Positions 1-7,648 are shown, counted from the stretch's first letter. The stretch: 14,820 bases of DNA from Desulfovibrio sp. (GCA_003525525.1 DQED01000127.1:525-15344), one strand, 5' to 3'. Numbers and translations are program-made. The notes: generated by a model from the letters alone, not told the origin.

Positions 1-42
1 GGGGCCCTCGGCCCCTCCTGGCCGCCAGAGGCATTCTTCTCC
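1..42 (-). repeat. Intergenic GCCTC(T)GGCGGCC element with hairpin, cut by the window edge
   Basis: On the minus strand, downstream of mltG, a purine-rich run leads into GCCTCTGGCGGCC. This is followed by CCAGGA and a GGGGCC-GAG-GGCCCC hairpin (plus-strand positions 1-15, perfect 6-bp stem). The right-hand TCCTGG (16-21) has no partner inside the window, so the stem probably continues past base 1. From memory, GCCTCCGGCGGCC followed by a hairpin recurs between genes in Desulfovibrio genomes; I could not check this. An ATG at 34-32 sits behind an AGGAGGGG-like sequence and could also be a gene start leaving the window. Confidence 0.4.
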
Positions 43-75
43 CCTCCTCTCCGACTCTCCCCCCTCTGCCCCTCT

Positions 76-1095
76 CTACTTCTTGCCGCGCTTGCGCTGG
101 TATTTGTTCACGGCGTTGATGTGTTCGTCGAGGGTCTTGCTGAACTTGTGTTCGCCTTCGCCCGTGGCCACGAAGTAGTAGAGGTCGTGGACTTCGGGCG
201 CGGCCACGGCTTGCAGGGATTTGAGCCCCGGCGAGCAGATGGGGCCGGGGGGCAGGCCCGGACGCACGTAGGTGTTGTAGGGGTTGGCGGTGTCTTCGAG
301 GTTGGCGCGGGTGAGGTTGCCGTCGAATTTTTCGCCGAGGCCGTAGATGATGGTGGGATCGGTTTGCAGCAGCATGCCCTTGGCGAGGCGGTTGGCGAAC
401 ACGCCGGCCACGCGCGGGCGTTCGGCATCGACGCCGGTTTCCTTTTCCACGATGGAGGCAAGCGTTATGGCGGCGAGGAGGTCCTTGCCCTTGGGTTTGG
501 TTTCGCCGGGCCAGACGGCTTCGGACTGTTTCCAGAACTCCTTGAGCATGGCCTCGACGACGTAGGTTCCGTCGTCGCCGCGTTTGCGGGTGAAGAGGTA
601 GGTGTTGGGAAAGAGGAATCCTTCGGCGCTTTGGGCCGGAATGTCGTATTTGGCCAAGAGCTTCGGGTCGCTTGCGGCTTTGAGGAACGCGCCGGCCGAG
701 CAGAGGCCGGCCTCTTCGGCGAGTCGCGCGATCTGGCGCATGGTGAGGCCTTCGGGCGCGGCGAGCTTGTGCTGCACGCCCTTGGCGGTGGTCAGGTAGT
801 CGAGGAGCTGGGTCGGGGTCCAGCCCGTGCTGACTTCGAATTCGCCGGCCTTTATCCTGCCGCCCTTGCCGGTGACGCGCGCGAGCAGCCGGAAGCCGTC
901 GGCGTCCCGCAACGCGCCCTCGGCCACGAGCATATTGGCCGTGGTCTCGAAGGACTGGCCGGGTTCGATGAACACGACCTTGGTTTCGCCCGGCCTTGCC
1001 GGGGGGATGGAGAGGAATTCGTAAGCCTTGTAGCCGACCAGGCCGGCGAGGCCGATCAGGAGGATGCAGACGCCGAGGAGGAGGGATCGCAGCAT
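76..1095 (-). CDS. mltG: Endolytic murein transglycosylase MltG (YceG-like)
   Basis: MltG is a membrane-anchored lytic transglycosylase that cuts nascent peptidoglycan strands and so helps set glycan chain length. The 339 residues match the family length. Residues about 5-25 form one hydrophobic segment near the N-terminus, which would hold the enzyme in the inner membrane with its catalytic part in the periplasm. A LysM-like region follows (about 38-90). The YceG domain carries the EGFLFPNTY motif (158-166) and ASIVEKETG (213-221), whose first glutamate, E217, corresponds to the catalytic Glu218 of E. coli MltG. GLPPGPICSPG lies at 280-290. The start follows GGAG about 5 nt upstream and lies inside the end of ruvX (40-bp overlap), so the two are almost certainly cotranscribed and translationally coupled. 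The stop is TAG. Nothing in the sequence looks damaged. Confidence 0.95.
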   Translation of the reverse strand: MLRSLLLGVCILLIGLAGLVGYKAYEFLSIPPARPGETKVVFIEPGQSFETTANMLVAEGALRDADGFRLLARVTGKGGRIKAGEFEVSTGWTPTQLLDYLTTAKGVQHKLAAPEGLTMRQIARLAEEAGLCSAGAFLKAASDPKLLAKYDIPAQSAEGFLFPNTYLFTRKRGDDGTYVVEAMLKEFWKQSEAVWPGETKPKGKDLLAAITLASIVEKETGVDAERPRVAGVFANRLAKGMLLQTDPTIIYGLGEKFDGNLTRANLEDTANPYNTYVRPGLPPGPICSPGLKSLQAVAAPEVHDLYYFVATGEGEHKFSKTLDEHINAVNKYQRKRGKK

Positions 1096-1508
1096 AACGC
1101 TCCGCCGCGCAGGTAGCGCTCCAGTATGACGGCGGCAGCTTCGGCGTCGAGCCGGGCCGCCAGTTCGCGGCCGGAAATTCCGGCCTCCCGCAGCCGTTCG
1201 GCCGCTTCTTCCGTGGAGTGGGCCTCGTCGGCGCAGTCCACGGGGATATCCGTGCGCCGTTTGAGCCGTTCGATGAAGTTGCGCACCTGCCGGCCGGTGA
1301 GGCCCTCGTCGCCGCCGGCGCGCATGGGGTAGCCCACGACGATGCGTGCGGGGCGCACCTCGTTGATAACGCCAAGAAGCTCGCGAAACAAGGCTTCGCG
1401 GGTTTCCCAGGCGACGGTGCGCAGGGCGAAGACGACGGTCCCGCCGGGGTCGGTCGCGGCGAGCCCGACGCGGGCCTGTCCGTAGTCAATGGCGAGGATT
1501 CGCGGCAT
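1056..1508 (-). CDS. ruvX: RuvX/YqgF family RNase H-fold nuclease (putative Holliday junction resolvase)
   Basis: The protein has 150 residues, in the range of this small family, which is implicated in resolving Holliday junctions and in 16S rRNA 5'-end maturation in the cytoplasm. Family signatures are visible: ILAIDYGQARVGLA (4-17) with the first acidic residue at D8, IVVGYP (56-61), DEAHSTEEA (94-102) and DAEAAAVILERYL (121-133) with the last acidic residue at D121. The reading frame stays open to 1580, but the added residues are basic and unlike the family. The Met at 1508 lies directly before the conserved first strand and has GGAAAG upstream, so I chose it. The Ser/Ala-rich C-terminal tail (about 136-150) is encoded by the stretch overlapping the mltG start. 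A pair of palindromes lies 55-108 bp upstream. Confidence 0.93.
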   Translation of the reverse strand: MPRILAIDYGQARVGLAATDPGGTVVFALRTVAWETREALFRELLGVINEVRPARIVVGYPMRAGGDEGLTGRQVRNFIERLKRRTDIPVDCADEAHSTEEAAERLREAGISGRELAARLDAEAAAVILERYLRGGALCCDPSSSASASS

Positions 1509-1562
1509 GGGGCTTTCCGGGAGCAGCCGCCGGGGCCGGCCGACGTCCTTGCGACGCCGCAG

Positions 1563-1616
1563 CGCCTTGCAAGGGGTCACGGAGACCTACGCGACATCCC
1601 TTCCCCTTGCAAGGCG
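1563..1616. repeat. 14-bp perfect inverted repeat whose arms are themselves palindromes
   Basis: CGCCTTGCAAGGGG (1563-1576) and its exact reverse complement (1603-1616) are separated by 26 bp. Each arm contains the perfect 10-bp palindrome CCTTGCAAGG (1565-1574 and 1605-1614), and the two centres are exactly 40 bp apart. The site lies between the SGNH hydrolase stop (1647) and the ruvX start (1508). It could be a paired operator or promoter-proximal site for ruvX-mltG, or an RNA hairpin at the end of the hydrolase operon. No T-tract follows on either strand, so it is not a standard intrinsic terminator. Confidence 0.6.
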
Positions 1617-1646
1617 ACGGCAGAGCGCTCCTGGCGCGCAGTCCGC

Positions 1647-2531
1647 CTACGGCAACGCCTCGATGATCTCGTGGATCCGGTAGGCCACGCGGGCGTAGGC
1701 GCTATTCGTCAGGTGCAGCTCGTTTTCCCAGTCCGTATCGGGATTCACCAGATCCCGCACATCGGCATGGTGGAAGTTGGCGCAATCGGCGTCGAGCTTC
1801 GCGAGCATCGTATTGTAACGATCGATGAGCGTCTTCACGATGGCGCAACCGTATTTTGGCACATCGATCCTCTTGCTCGCCAGAGCCGGACGCAACCATG
1901 GCCCGGCGAAGCAGAACCCGAAGATGCCCACCCCCTTGCCCGTCGGGACGGGGCAGCCGTATCCGTGCATGACGATGTGGGTTCCAGGGCTCGCATCTTT
2001 GACTTTCCCGATCAATGCCACGAGAATCCTTTCGAAGTACGCGAACATGTAGTCCACGACGGGCAGACGGAGAAAGGACGCGTCCCCGGAGGCGGTATGG
2101 TTGAGGTAGGCGGCGAACTCGTCCCCGGCGATGTCGTTGCCGCCGCCCGAGAACAGGAAGACTTTGGGCTTGTACTTGGCCAGGGCCTGGGCGACGAGCT
2201 CGAACTGGCAGGGGCGCGGCGCGAAACTGCCGGTGTTCTTGCTGCCGTAGACCATGTTCTCCAGGGTGTCCCCGGCCTGGGCGAAATTCTTGATGTCGTA
2301 GCCGTGGTAGTAGCGCAGGCAATCGATCAAATCCGTGCCGGGCATGTAGTCGAACCAGGAATCCCCTTCGGCGACCAGACGCGGCCCCGACCCCAAGGCC
2401 GCCGTCCGGGTGCCGGCGATGGCGGATTGCACGCCGAGGCCCGTGGCTTCCGCCTTGAAGGATTGCAACTGGGCTTGCGTGAGGTTGTCGAGATGGGCGT
2501 AGTCTTTTCGTAACTGCGCATAATCAGCCAT
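1647..2531 (-). CDS. SGNH/GDSL-type hydrolase without signal peptide
   Basis: This is a 294-residue predicted ester or lipid hydrolase of the SGNH superfamily; the substrate is unknown. Block I is VAEGDSWFDY (53-62) with nucleophile S58. The block II glycine lies in QAGDT (G87). Block III is SGGGNDIAG (128-136) with N132. Block V is WENELHLTNSAY (268-279) with H273. The position three residues before this His, usually Asp in SGNH enzymes, is Asn (N270), suggesting a Ser-His dyad or an acid supplied from elsewhere. The frame is open to 2630, but the Met at 2531 has AAGGAG 7 nt upstream (2539-2544) and begins a clean protein, so it is the likely start. No signal peptide or membrane segment is visible; residues 1-50 look soluble. 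The gene follows the S8 peptidase after 159 bp on the same strand and is probably cotranscribed from the promoter at about 3.97 kb. Confidence 0.85.
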   Translation of the reverse strand: MADYAQLRKDYAHLDNLTQAQLQSFKAEATGLGVQSAIAGTRTAALGSGPRLVAEGDSWFDYMPGTDLIDCLRYYHGYDIKNFAQAGDTLENMVYGSKNTGSFAPRPCQFELVAQALAKYKPKVFLFSGGGNDIAGDEFAAYLNHTASGDASFLRLPVVDYMFAYFERILVALIGKVKDASPGTHIVMHGYGCPVPTGKGVGIFGFCFAGPWLRPALASKRIDVPKYGCAIVKTLIDRYNTMLAKLDADCANFHHADVRDLVNPDTDWENELHLTNSAYARVAYRIHEIIEALP

Positions 2532-2553
2532 GATCGTTCTCCTTGTCCGTGCA

Positions 2554-2592
2554 CCGGCACGATGCCGGGCACGCGCGTGCCGTTTGGCATCG
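2554..2592 (-). promoter_or_regulatory. Nested and alternative hairpins just upstream of the SGNH hydrolase ribosome binding site
   Basis: CGATGCC (2560-2566) pairs with GGCATCG (2586-2592). The 14-bp perfect palindrome GGCACGCGCGTGCC (2568-2581) lies within this structure. A competing hairpin CCGGCA-CGA-TGCCGG (2554-2568) uses some of the same bases, so the two folds exclude each other. The structure ends about 10 nt upstream of the AAGGAG site of the hydrolase. It could tune translation or protect the downstream message; that role is inference. Confidence 0.5.
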
Positions 2593-2690
2593 GGAACCGC
2601 GATCGCCCGCCAGGGGGAACACCGCCGCACCGCGCGTGCCGCGCCCGCGAAAGGCGCGCCGCTTCATTCCGCGCTCCGGGACGCCGCGTA

Positions 2691-3911
2691 CTAGGGCGCC
2701 GTCACAAGGCCCGTGCCCAGATCGGCCGGATCGTCGCCCGGCGCGAACACGTTGCCACGGGCCGTGCCCAGGAGCTTGGCCTGCACCGTCCTGGCCCGCA
2801 GCGCGGAAGGCATGCCCTGCGCCAGGGTTTCCCACCACAACGCCGCCACGCCGGCCACATGGGGGCAGGCCATGCTGGTCCCGCTTTTCGCGCCGAGCCC
2901 GCCGCCGGGTACGGCGGAGGTCACCTGCGCCCCCGGCGCCACAATCTGGGGATACGTATTGGAGAAATACGTCACCGCGTATTTCCCCCCTTCGGCCTGC
3001 TCCACGGCGCCGACGCTGATGATGTTCTTCGCGGCCGCCGGCAGTCCGGCCCCGATGACGTAACGGGGGCGGTCGCTGCTGTTGCCCGCTGCGGCGATGC
3101 ACAGCGTGCCCTGGTCCCACACCGCGTTGTCCACCGCCAGGGCGATCAGGTTGTCGAACAGCTGCACATTGGCCCGGTAGGCTTCGAGGGTTTTCGAGGT
3201 CGCCGCCTCGACGGGCATGCCCGCGGCGACGTAATGCGCGACCTGGCCCGAGAAATCCAGGCCCAGGGACATGGAAATGATGTTCGCCCCTTGCTGCAGG
3301 GCCCAAAGCACCCCTTCGACGATCATCTCCGTGGAACCCGGGCCGCTGTCGTCGAACACCTTGCCGACAAGGGCCTTTTTTACGCCCGGCGCGATGCCGA
3401 TGCGCACGCCGTTGGCCGAGCCGCCGAAAATGGTCCCCGCGCAATGGGTGCCGTGGCCCTGGACGTCGCCGTTGCCGCAGCCGCTGAAATCCTTTTCCTC
3501 GATGGCCACGCCCGAAAACGCCGGATGGCTTTTGTAGATCCCCGTATCGAGCACCGCGACCACCGCGCCTTTGCCCGTATAAGCCGACCGCGTCGCGCCG
3601 ACGGCGTCGAGCCCCCAAACCGGCCCGGGGGTGCTTTCCGTCACGGGCCGCACGAGCATCGTGGCCATGGGGGGGGCGATGCCCACGACATCCGGTCCCC
3701 GACTCGAATCCAGGATCTCCTTGGGCGTCAGCGTGGCCGTGTCCAGCCGCAACTCCGGAGGAGCCGAAACCGCAGCCGGAGCGGCCATTGTCTCGAATCC
3801 CGCGCCCCAGCGCGTCGCGGCATGCCGCGACGCAGCCGCCACCGCAAAGGGTTCGGACATATCTTTCTTTGCCACGTTGCGGACTATGAGAACTTTTTCC
3901 AAAATGCCCAT
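2691..3911 (-). CDS. S8 family (subtilisin-like) serine peptidase, apparently unsecreted
   Basis: The protein has 406 residues. The subtilase fold spans about 98-404 with the complete catalytic triad: D122 in AVVAVLDTGI, H153 in GHGTHCAGT and S346 in SGTSMACPHVAG. The oxyanion-hole Asn is N277 in AAAGNSS. The C-terminal DLGTGLVTAP is the normal subtilase ending. Residues 1-97 form an N-terminal region without a hydrophobic signal core; the stretch about 55-95 may be a propeptide or chaperone-like segment. The frame extends to 4013, but the Met at 3911 has a near-perfect AGGAGGT 5 nt upstream (3917-3923) and the extension is AT-rich promoter DNA, so I chose 3911. The gene leads a two-gene unit with the SGNH hydrolase. 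With no signal peptide, the protein is either cytoplasmic or exported by another route. The substrate is unknown. Confidence 0.92.
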   Translation of the reverse strand: MGILEKVLIVRNVAKKDMSEPFAVAAASRHAATRWGAGFETMAAPAAVSAPPELRLDTATLTPKEILDSSRGPDVVGIAPPMATMLVRPVTESTPGPVWGLDAVGATRSAYTGKGAVVAVLDTGIYKSHPAFSGVAIEEKDFSGCGNGDVQGHGTHCAGTIFGGSANGVRIGIAPGVKKALVGKVFDDSGPGSTEMIVEGVLWALQQGANIISMSLGLDFSGQVAHYVAAGMPVEAATSKTLEAYRANVQLFDNLIALAVDNAVWDQGTLCIAAAGNSSDRPRYVIGAGLPAAAKNIISVGAVEQAEGGKYAVTYFSNTYPQIVAPGAQVTSAVPGGGLGAKSGTSMACPHVAGVAALWWETLAQGMPSALRARTVQAKLLGTARGNVFAPGDDPADLGTGLVTAP

Positions 3912-3959
3912 GTTCCACCTCCTGTACTGGCCAGTTTCCCACACTCTTCTACAATGCGG

Positions 3960-3988
3960 TATATCGCAGGCGGCATGGCAAGAATCAA
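3960..3988 (-). promoter_or_regulatory. Candidate sigma-70 promoter of the peptidase/hydrolase unit
   Basis: Read on the minus strand, TTGATT (3988-3983) and GATATA (3965-3960) are 17 bp apart, close to the sigma-70 consensus. Transcription would start near 3953, giving a leader of about 42 nt with a strong ribosome binding site. An almost pure A/T stretch of about 25 bp (3989-4013), directly upstream of the -35, resembles an UP element and stands out strongly in this GC-rich DNA. Confidence 0.6.
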
Positions 3989-4050
3989 TATATTTTAATT
4001 TATATTTTACCATAGAATCTCACCAGGATACGCGGCGCGTGCCGCAGCGC

Positions 4051-4082
4051 AAAAAAAAGCCCCCTTCCAACGAAGGGGGCTT
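4051..4082 (-). terminator. Intrinsic terminator of the FAD/Fe-S oxidoreductase
   Basis: GCCCCCTTC (4059-4067) and GAAGGGGGC (4072-4080) form a perfect 9-bp GC-rich stem around a CAAC loop. Two more A-T pairs extend it (4057-4058 with 4081-4082). On the minus strand the stem is followed by eight T residues (complement of 4051-4058). It lies about 42 bp past the stop of the oxidoreductase and separates that gene from the peptidase promoter. Confidence 0.93.
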
Positions 4083-4123
4083 CCTGAAAAGGCATGACGA
4101 ACGGAAGCGATGTCCGCGTTCGC

Positions 4124-7100
4124 CTAGCCGCGCACGCGGGCGTCCTTGGCATTTTTTTTCAGCATCTTCTTCCACTTGGGGCCGTCGAGCGCCTCGGCCA
4201 GATACTCGAGCGTGTGCAGCACCGGATGCTTGTCGCGCATCTCCGCGAGGATGCGGTTGATGCCCATCTTGCACGACGGACAGCCGACCAGGATCGGCAT
4301 CGTTTCCGACGCGTCGGCCAGATTCTCGGCCAGCGTGACGCGCTTGCGCTCGCGAATCCGGTTGTAGATGGCGGGCGTTGTCATCGCCCCCATGCCCGAT
4401 TCGCCGCAGCAGTTGGGCGAAAGCTCCACAGGCCGGCCCGTGACCTTGCGCAGGGCCGCCATGTACATGTCCGTGGCCTTGTTCTTCGGCACGTCGGCCC
4501 ACTCGCTGTGACAGGCGGCATGGTAGAGGATCGGCGTGGCGTCCTCGGAAACCGGGAACTCCAGGCGGCCGAGCAGAAACTGCGTGACGTCCATGTGCAC
4601 GAGGTTCGGGCGCAACGTCTTGAGTTCGTGCTCCTCCAGCGCCTCGCGGCAGGTGCCGCAGCTCGTCAGACAGTGGGAAGGCGAAAGCCCCAGCCGCTCC
4701 GCTTCCTCGAGCAGCGCGCGCAGCGCCTCGCGGTTGCGCTCGCGGTTGCGGCGGTACTCCTCGCCCATGCCCGCGGCGAGCAGCGGATACCCGCAGCACA
4801 GATGCCGGTGCGGGATGAGCACCGCCACCTCGGCCCGCAGCAGCAGATGCACCGCCGCCATGCCGATGGCGCTCGAAAAAAGCGACGCGCCGCAGCCCGG
4901 GAAATAGAGCACCGTCTCCGGGGCCTCGCGCCCCTCCTTGGGGATGAAGATGGAGCCCTTGTCCAGGTCCAGCCGCTCGGAGAGGTTGCGCAGCCCGATG
5001 GACGGGTTGGGGCCGCGCAGGGCCGGGTTTTCGATGCGGTCGCGCCAGAAGCGCGGCAGAAGCGGCATGGCCTTGTTGTGGAACTGCTGGCCGTAGGCCG
5101 CGAACTTGGCCGCCTTGGGCGCGCGGGCGGACACGTCCTCGACCAGGTACGACAGGATCTTGTGCTTGATGGGATGACCGCCGCACCCCTGCTGGTCCAG
5201 GAAATTGCGTAGCCCCAGCGCCACCTTGCCGGATTCGATCTTCACCGGGCACACGCCCGTGCACTTGCCGCAGGCCGTGCAGTGGTCGATGATGCCGCGC
5301 AGCTTGTCGAGCAACGCCGGATCGGGCTCGCCGTGCGCGATCTGGGAATAGTAGATGGCCTCTATAAGCGCGCCAAGGGCGATGTTCTTGTTGCGCGGAT
5401 GGTAGAGCATCCCGTATTCCGGCGCGAACATCGGACAGACCTGCTTGCACTTGCCGCAGCGGTTGCAGAACTGGATGCCGCTCAGGATCGAAATCAGCGT
5501 GTCCTTGTCGGGCAGCGCCGTTTTCTTGATGTCGCGAATGAGGCGGTTGAACGAAAAGGTGTAAGGCTCGACGGCCAGCGAGCGCGTGGTCAGCTTGCCC
5601 GGATTGATCAGCCCCTTGGGGTCCACGCGCTTCTTGTAGGCGCGAAGGGCCTCGATCTTGGCCTCGTCGAGGAAGGCGATCTTGGTGATGCCGATGCCGT
5701 GCTCGCCCGAGACCGCGCCGCCGAGCTGGGTGACCTTCTCGAAGACCTTTTCCGCCGCCTCCCAGGCTTGGCGCATCATCTCGGGATCGTTGGAATTGAC
5801 CGGGATGTTCACGTGGCAGTTGCCGTCGCCCGCGTGCATGTGGCTCGCCACCTCGATGCGCGTGGCGGCCAGGTCGGCGTGGATGGCGGCGAGGCGGTCC
5901 TTGAGCCGGGGATAGCGCGCGGCCAGGTCCGTGAAGAAGTAGTAGGTCTGCACCTCCACTTCCGAGTCGGACAGCTCCCGGCCCGTGATGCGCCCGCGCA
6001 GCACCCGGTCGCAAAACTCCAGCTCCATGGCGATGAATTCGTCCGAAGCCGGTATGCCGTGCAGCCGGCCGGCGTTTTGCAGGGCCGTGCGGTAGGCGTG
6101 GGCGATGCAGTGAAGGTTCAGGTCCTCCAGGAATTCGGCGAACTCCGGCACCACGGACAGCGGAATGACCACGTCCTCGTTGATCTTGAACCCCGAGGTG
6201 CGCCTGGAGATGGCCGAGAGCTTGTGCCGGTCCTCCCAGTACAATTCCGCGGTCTTGGCGTCCTTGGCCTCGAACACGTCCACATTGTCGTAGGGATCGA
6301 CGATGTCCACGATGTCGGCCGCGGCGCGCATGAGCGCATCCTCGTTGTCGGAGTCGAGCTGGAGCAGCAGCACGGAAATGGGGTCGCCCTCGTAGAGCGA
6401 GGACTTCTTCACGTAGTTGATGGCCCGCACGTACTTGGAATTGAACTCTTCCAGCGCGGAAATCTTGACCGCGTCGCCCTCCTCGCGGATGCGGTTGCGC
6501 AGGCCCACCACGTCGCGGATGACGCACATGGCGTTATTCATGGAGCGGCCGAAAAATTCCAGGCACAGCGTGCGCGAATACCTGGGGATCGGATAGAGCG
6601 CGAAGCAGGCCTCGGTGATGATGCCGTCCACGCCTTCCTTCTGCACGCCGGGCAGTCCGCCGAGATACTTGTTGGAGACGTCCTTGCCGAGGTTTCGCGC
6701 CCGGATCTGGTCGCCGGGCAGGCTTATGACGTCGCGCACCGCGCCCTCGCCGTCGAGCACCTCGAACACGGCCGTCTCGTCGGGACGGATCTTGTGGCGC
6801 GGGTGGTCCACCCGGCGCACCTCGATGATCTCGCCCGTGGCCTCGACCATCTTGTAACTGATGATGTTGTCGAGGGTGGTGCCGTATTCGAAGGCGAAGG
6901 GACCGCCGGCGTTCTCGGCGATGTTGCCGCCGAGCGACGACGCGGCCTTGGAGGCCGGGTCCACGGTGAAGAGCAGGCCCTTGGCTTCGGCGGCTTTGAT
7001 GGCCTTCAAGGTGATGACGCCGGTCTGGGCGCAAAGCGTCCGGGCTTCGGTGTCGATGGAAATGATCTTTTTAAATTTCGAGAGGCTCAGGATCACCGAG

Positions 7101-7648
7101 CGGCGGTGCGCCGGTATCGCGCCCCCGGTCAGGCCCGAACCGCCGCCGCGCGGGATGACGGCGAATTCCAGCTCGTTGGCCAGGCGCAGGATATGGCGGA
7201 TGTGCTCGGCCGACTCGGGCAGGAGCATGCACAGCGGCATCTCCATGCGCAGGTCCGTGGCGTCCGTGGAACATTCGACCAGGGAGTGCGCCGCGGTGAC
7301 CACGTCCTCGGCCGGCAGGAACTGGCGCAGGCGCTCGACCAGGTTGTCGCGAAAGCGCTTGTCCGCCTCGAACACGTCCCAGAAGGCCTTGTAGGCCTTG
7401 CGGATGGTGCGGGGATAGTCGCCCCAGGCCTTGGGATTGGCCTCGGCGAGGCGTTTTTCCACCGACGCCTTGACGTCGTCGGGCTTGATGAAGGGATTGG
7501 CGCGCACGAGGAAGAGTTCGGCGGCCACGGCCACGGCGAGATTTCGCGCGTCCTCGGGCCAGGAGTCGAGTTCCTCGGGCGTGATGTCGAGGACCCGCGG
7601 CACGAGGCGGTCGAGGGGCAGGGATATATGAGGCGTTCGCTCCGACAT
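4124..7648 (-). CDS. FAD-linked oxidase fused to [4Fe-4S] ferredoxin and CCG domains (D-2-hydroxyacid dehydrogenase-like, YdiJ-type)
   Basis: This is a 1174-residue fusion. After an N-terminal helical segment (about 1-125) comes an FAD-binding PCMH domain with the glycine-rich RGGGSGLTGG (167-176) and an FAD-oxidase C-terminal domain (to about 690), including HMHAGDGNCHVNIP. Next are two ferredoxin-type motifs: CNRCGKCKQVCP (C728, C731, C734, C738) and CTACGKCTGVCP (C790, C793, C796, C800). The C-terminus has two cysteine-rich CCG modules: FPGCG (C919) with CCGYP and SCGTC, then HAACHSEW with CCGESGMG and GCPSC. The order matches E. coli YdiJ, a D-2-hydroxyglutarate dehydrogenase, and the same parts as GlcD plus GlcF or D-lactate dehydrogenases. 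It should oxidise a D-2-hydroxyacid in the cytoplasm and pass electrons through Fe-S centres to a carrier or quinone. Which acid it uses (lactate, glycolate or 2-hydroxyglutarate) cannot be read from the sequence. It stands alone between its own promoter and terminator. Confidence 0.93.
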   Translation of the reverse strand: MSERTPHISLPLDRLVPRVLDITPEELDSWPEDARNLAVAVAAELFLVRANPFIKPDDVKASVEKRLAEANPKAWGDYPRTIRKAYKAFWDVFEADKRFRDNLVERLRQFLPAEDVVTAAHSLVECSTDATDLRMEMPLCMLLPESAEHIRHILRLANELEFAVIPRGGGSGLTGGAIPAHRRSVILSLSKFKKIISIDTEARTLCAQTGVITLKAIKAAEAKGLLFTVDPASKAASSLGGNIAENAGGPFAFEYGTTLDNIISYKMVEATGEIIEVRRVDHPRHKIRPDETAVFEVLDGEGAVRDVISLPGDQIRARNLGKDVSNKYLGGLPGVQKEGVDGIITEACFALYPIPRYSRTLCLEFFGRSMNNAMCVIRDVVGLRNRIREEGDAVKISALEEFNSKYVRAINYVKKSSLYEGDPISVLLLQLDSDNEDALMRAAADIVDIVDPYDNVDVFEAKDAKTAELYWEDRHKLSAISRRTSGFKINEDVVIPLSVVPEFAEFLEDLNLHCIAHAYRTALQNAGRLHGIPASDEFIAMELEFCDRVLRGRITGRELSDSEVEVQTYYFFTDLAARYPRLKDRLAAIHADLAATRIEVASHMHAGDGNCHVNIPVNSNDPEMMRQAWEAAEKVFEKVTQLGGAVSGEHGIGITKIAFLDEAKIEALRAYKKRVDPKGLINPGKLTTRSLAVEPYTFSFNRLIRDIKKTALPDKDTLISILSGIQFCNRCGKCKQVCPMFAPEYGMLYHPRNKNIALGALIEAIYYSQIAHGEPDPALLDKLRGIIDHCTACGKCTGVCPVKIESGKVALGLRNFLDQQGCGGHPIKHKILSYLVEDVSARAPKAAKFAAYGQQFHNKAMPLLPRFWRDRIENPALRGPNPSIGLRNLSERLDLDKGSIFIPKEGREAPETVLYFPGCGASLFSSAIGMAAVHLLLRAEVAVLIPHRHLCCGYPLLAAGMGEEYRRNRERNREALRALLEEAERLGLSPSHCLTSCGTCREALEEHELKTLRPNLVHMDVTQFLLGRLEFPVSEDATPILYHAACHSEWADVPKNKATDMYMAALRKVTGRPVELSPNCCGESGMGAMTTPAIYNRIRERKRVTLAENLADASETMPILVGCPSCKMGINRILAEMRDKHPVLHTLEYLAEALDGPKWKKMLKKNAKDARVRG

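Noticed and set aside
3912..4013. 34-residue N-terminal extension of the S8 peptidase
   Set aside because: It is encoded by the AT-rich promoter and leader, and the AGGAGGT site at 3917-3923 marks the downstream start.
4020..6527. 835-codon open frame on the minus strand
   Set aside because: It is a shifted frame inside the oxidoreductase gene, Arg/Gly/His-rich, and reads through the intrinsic terminator.
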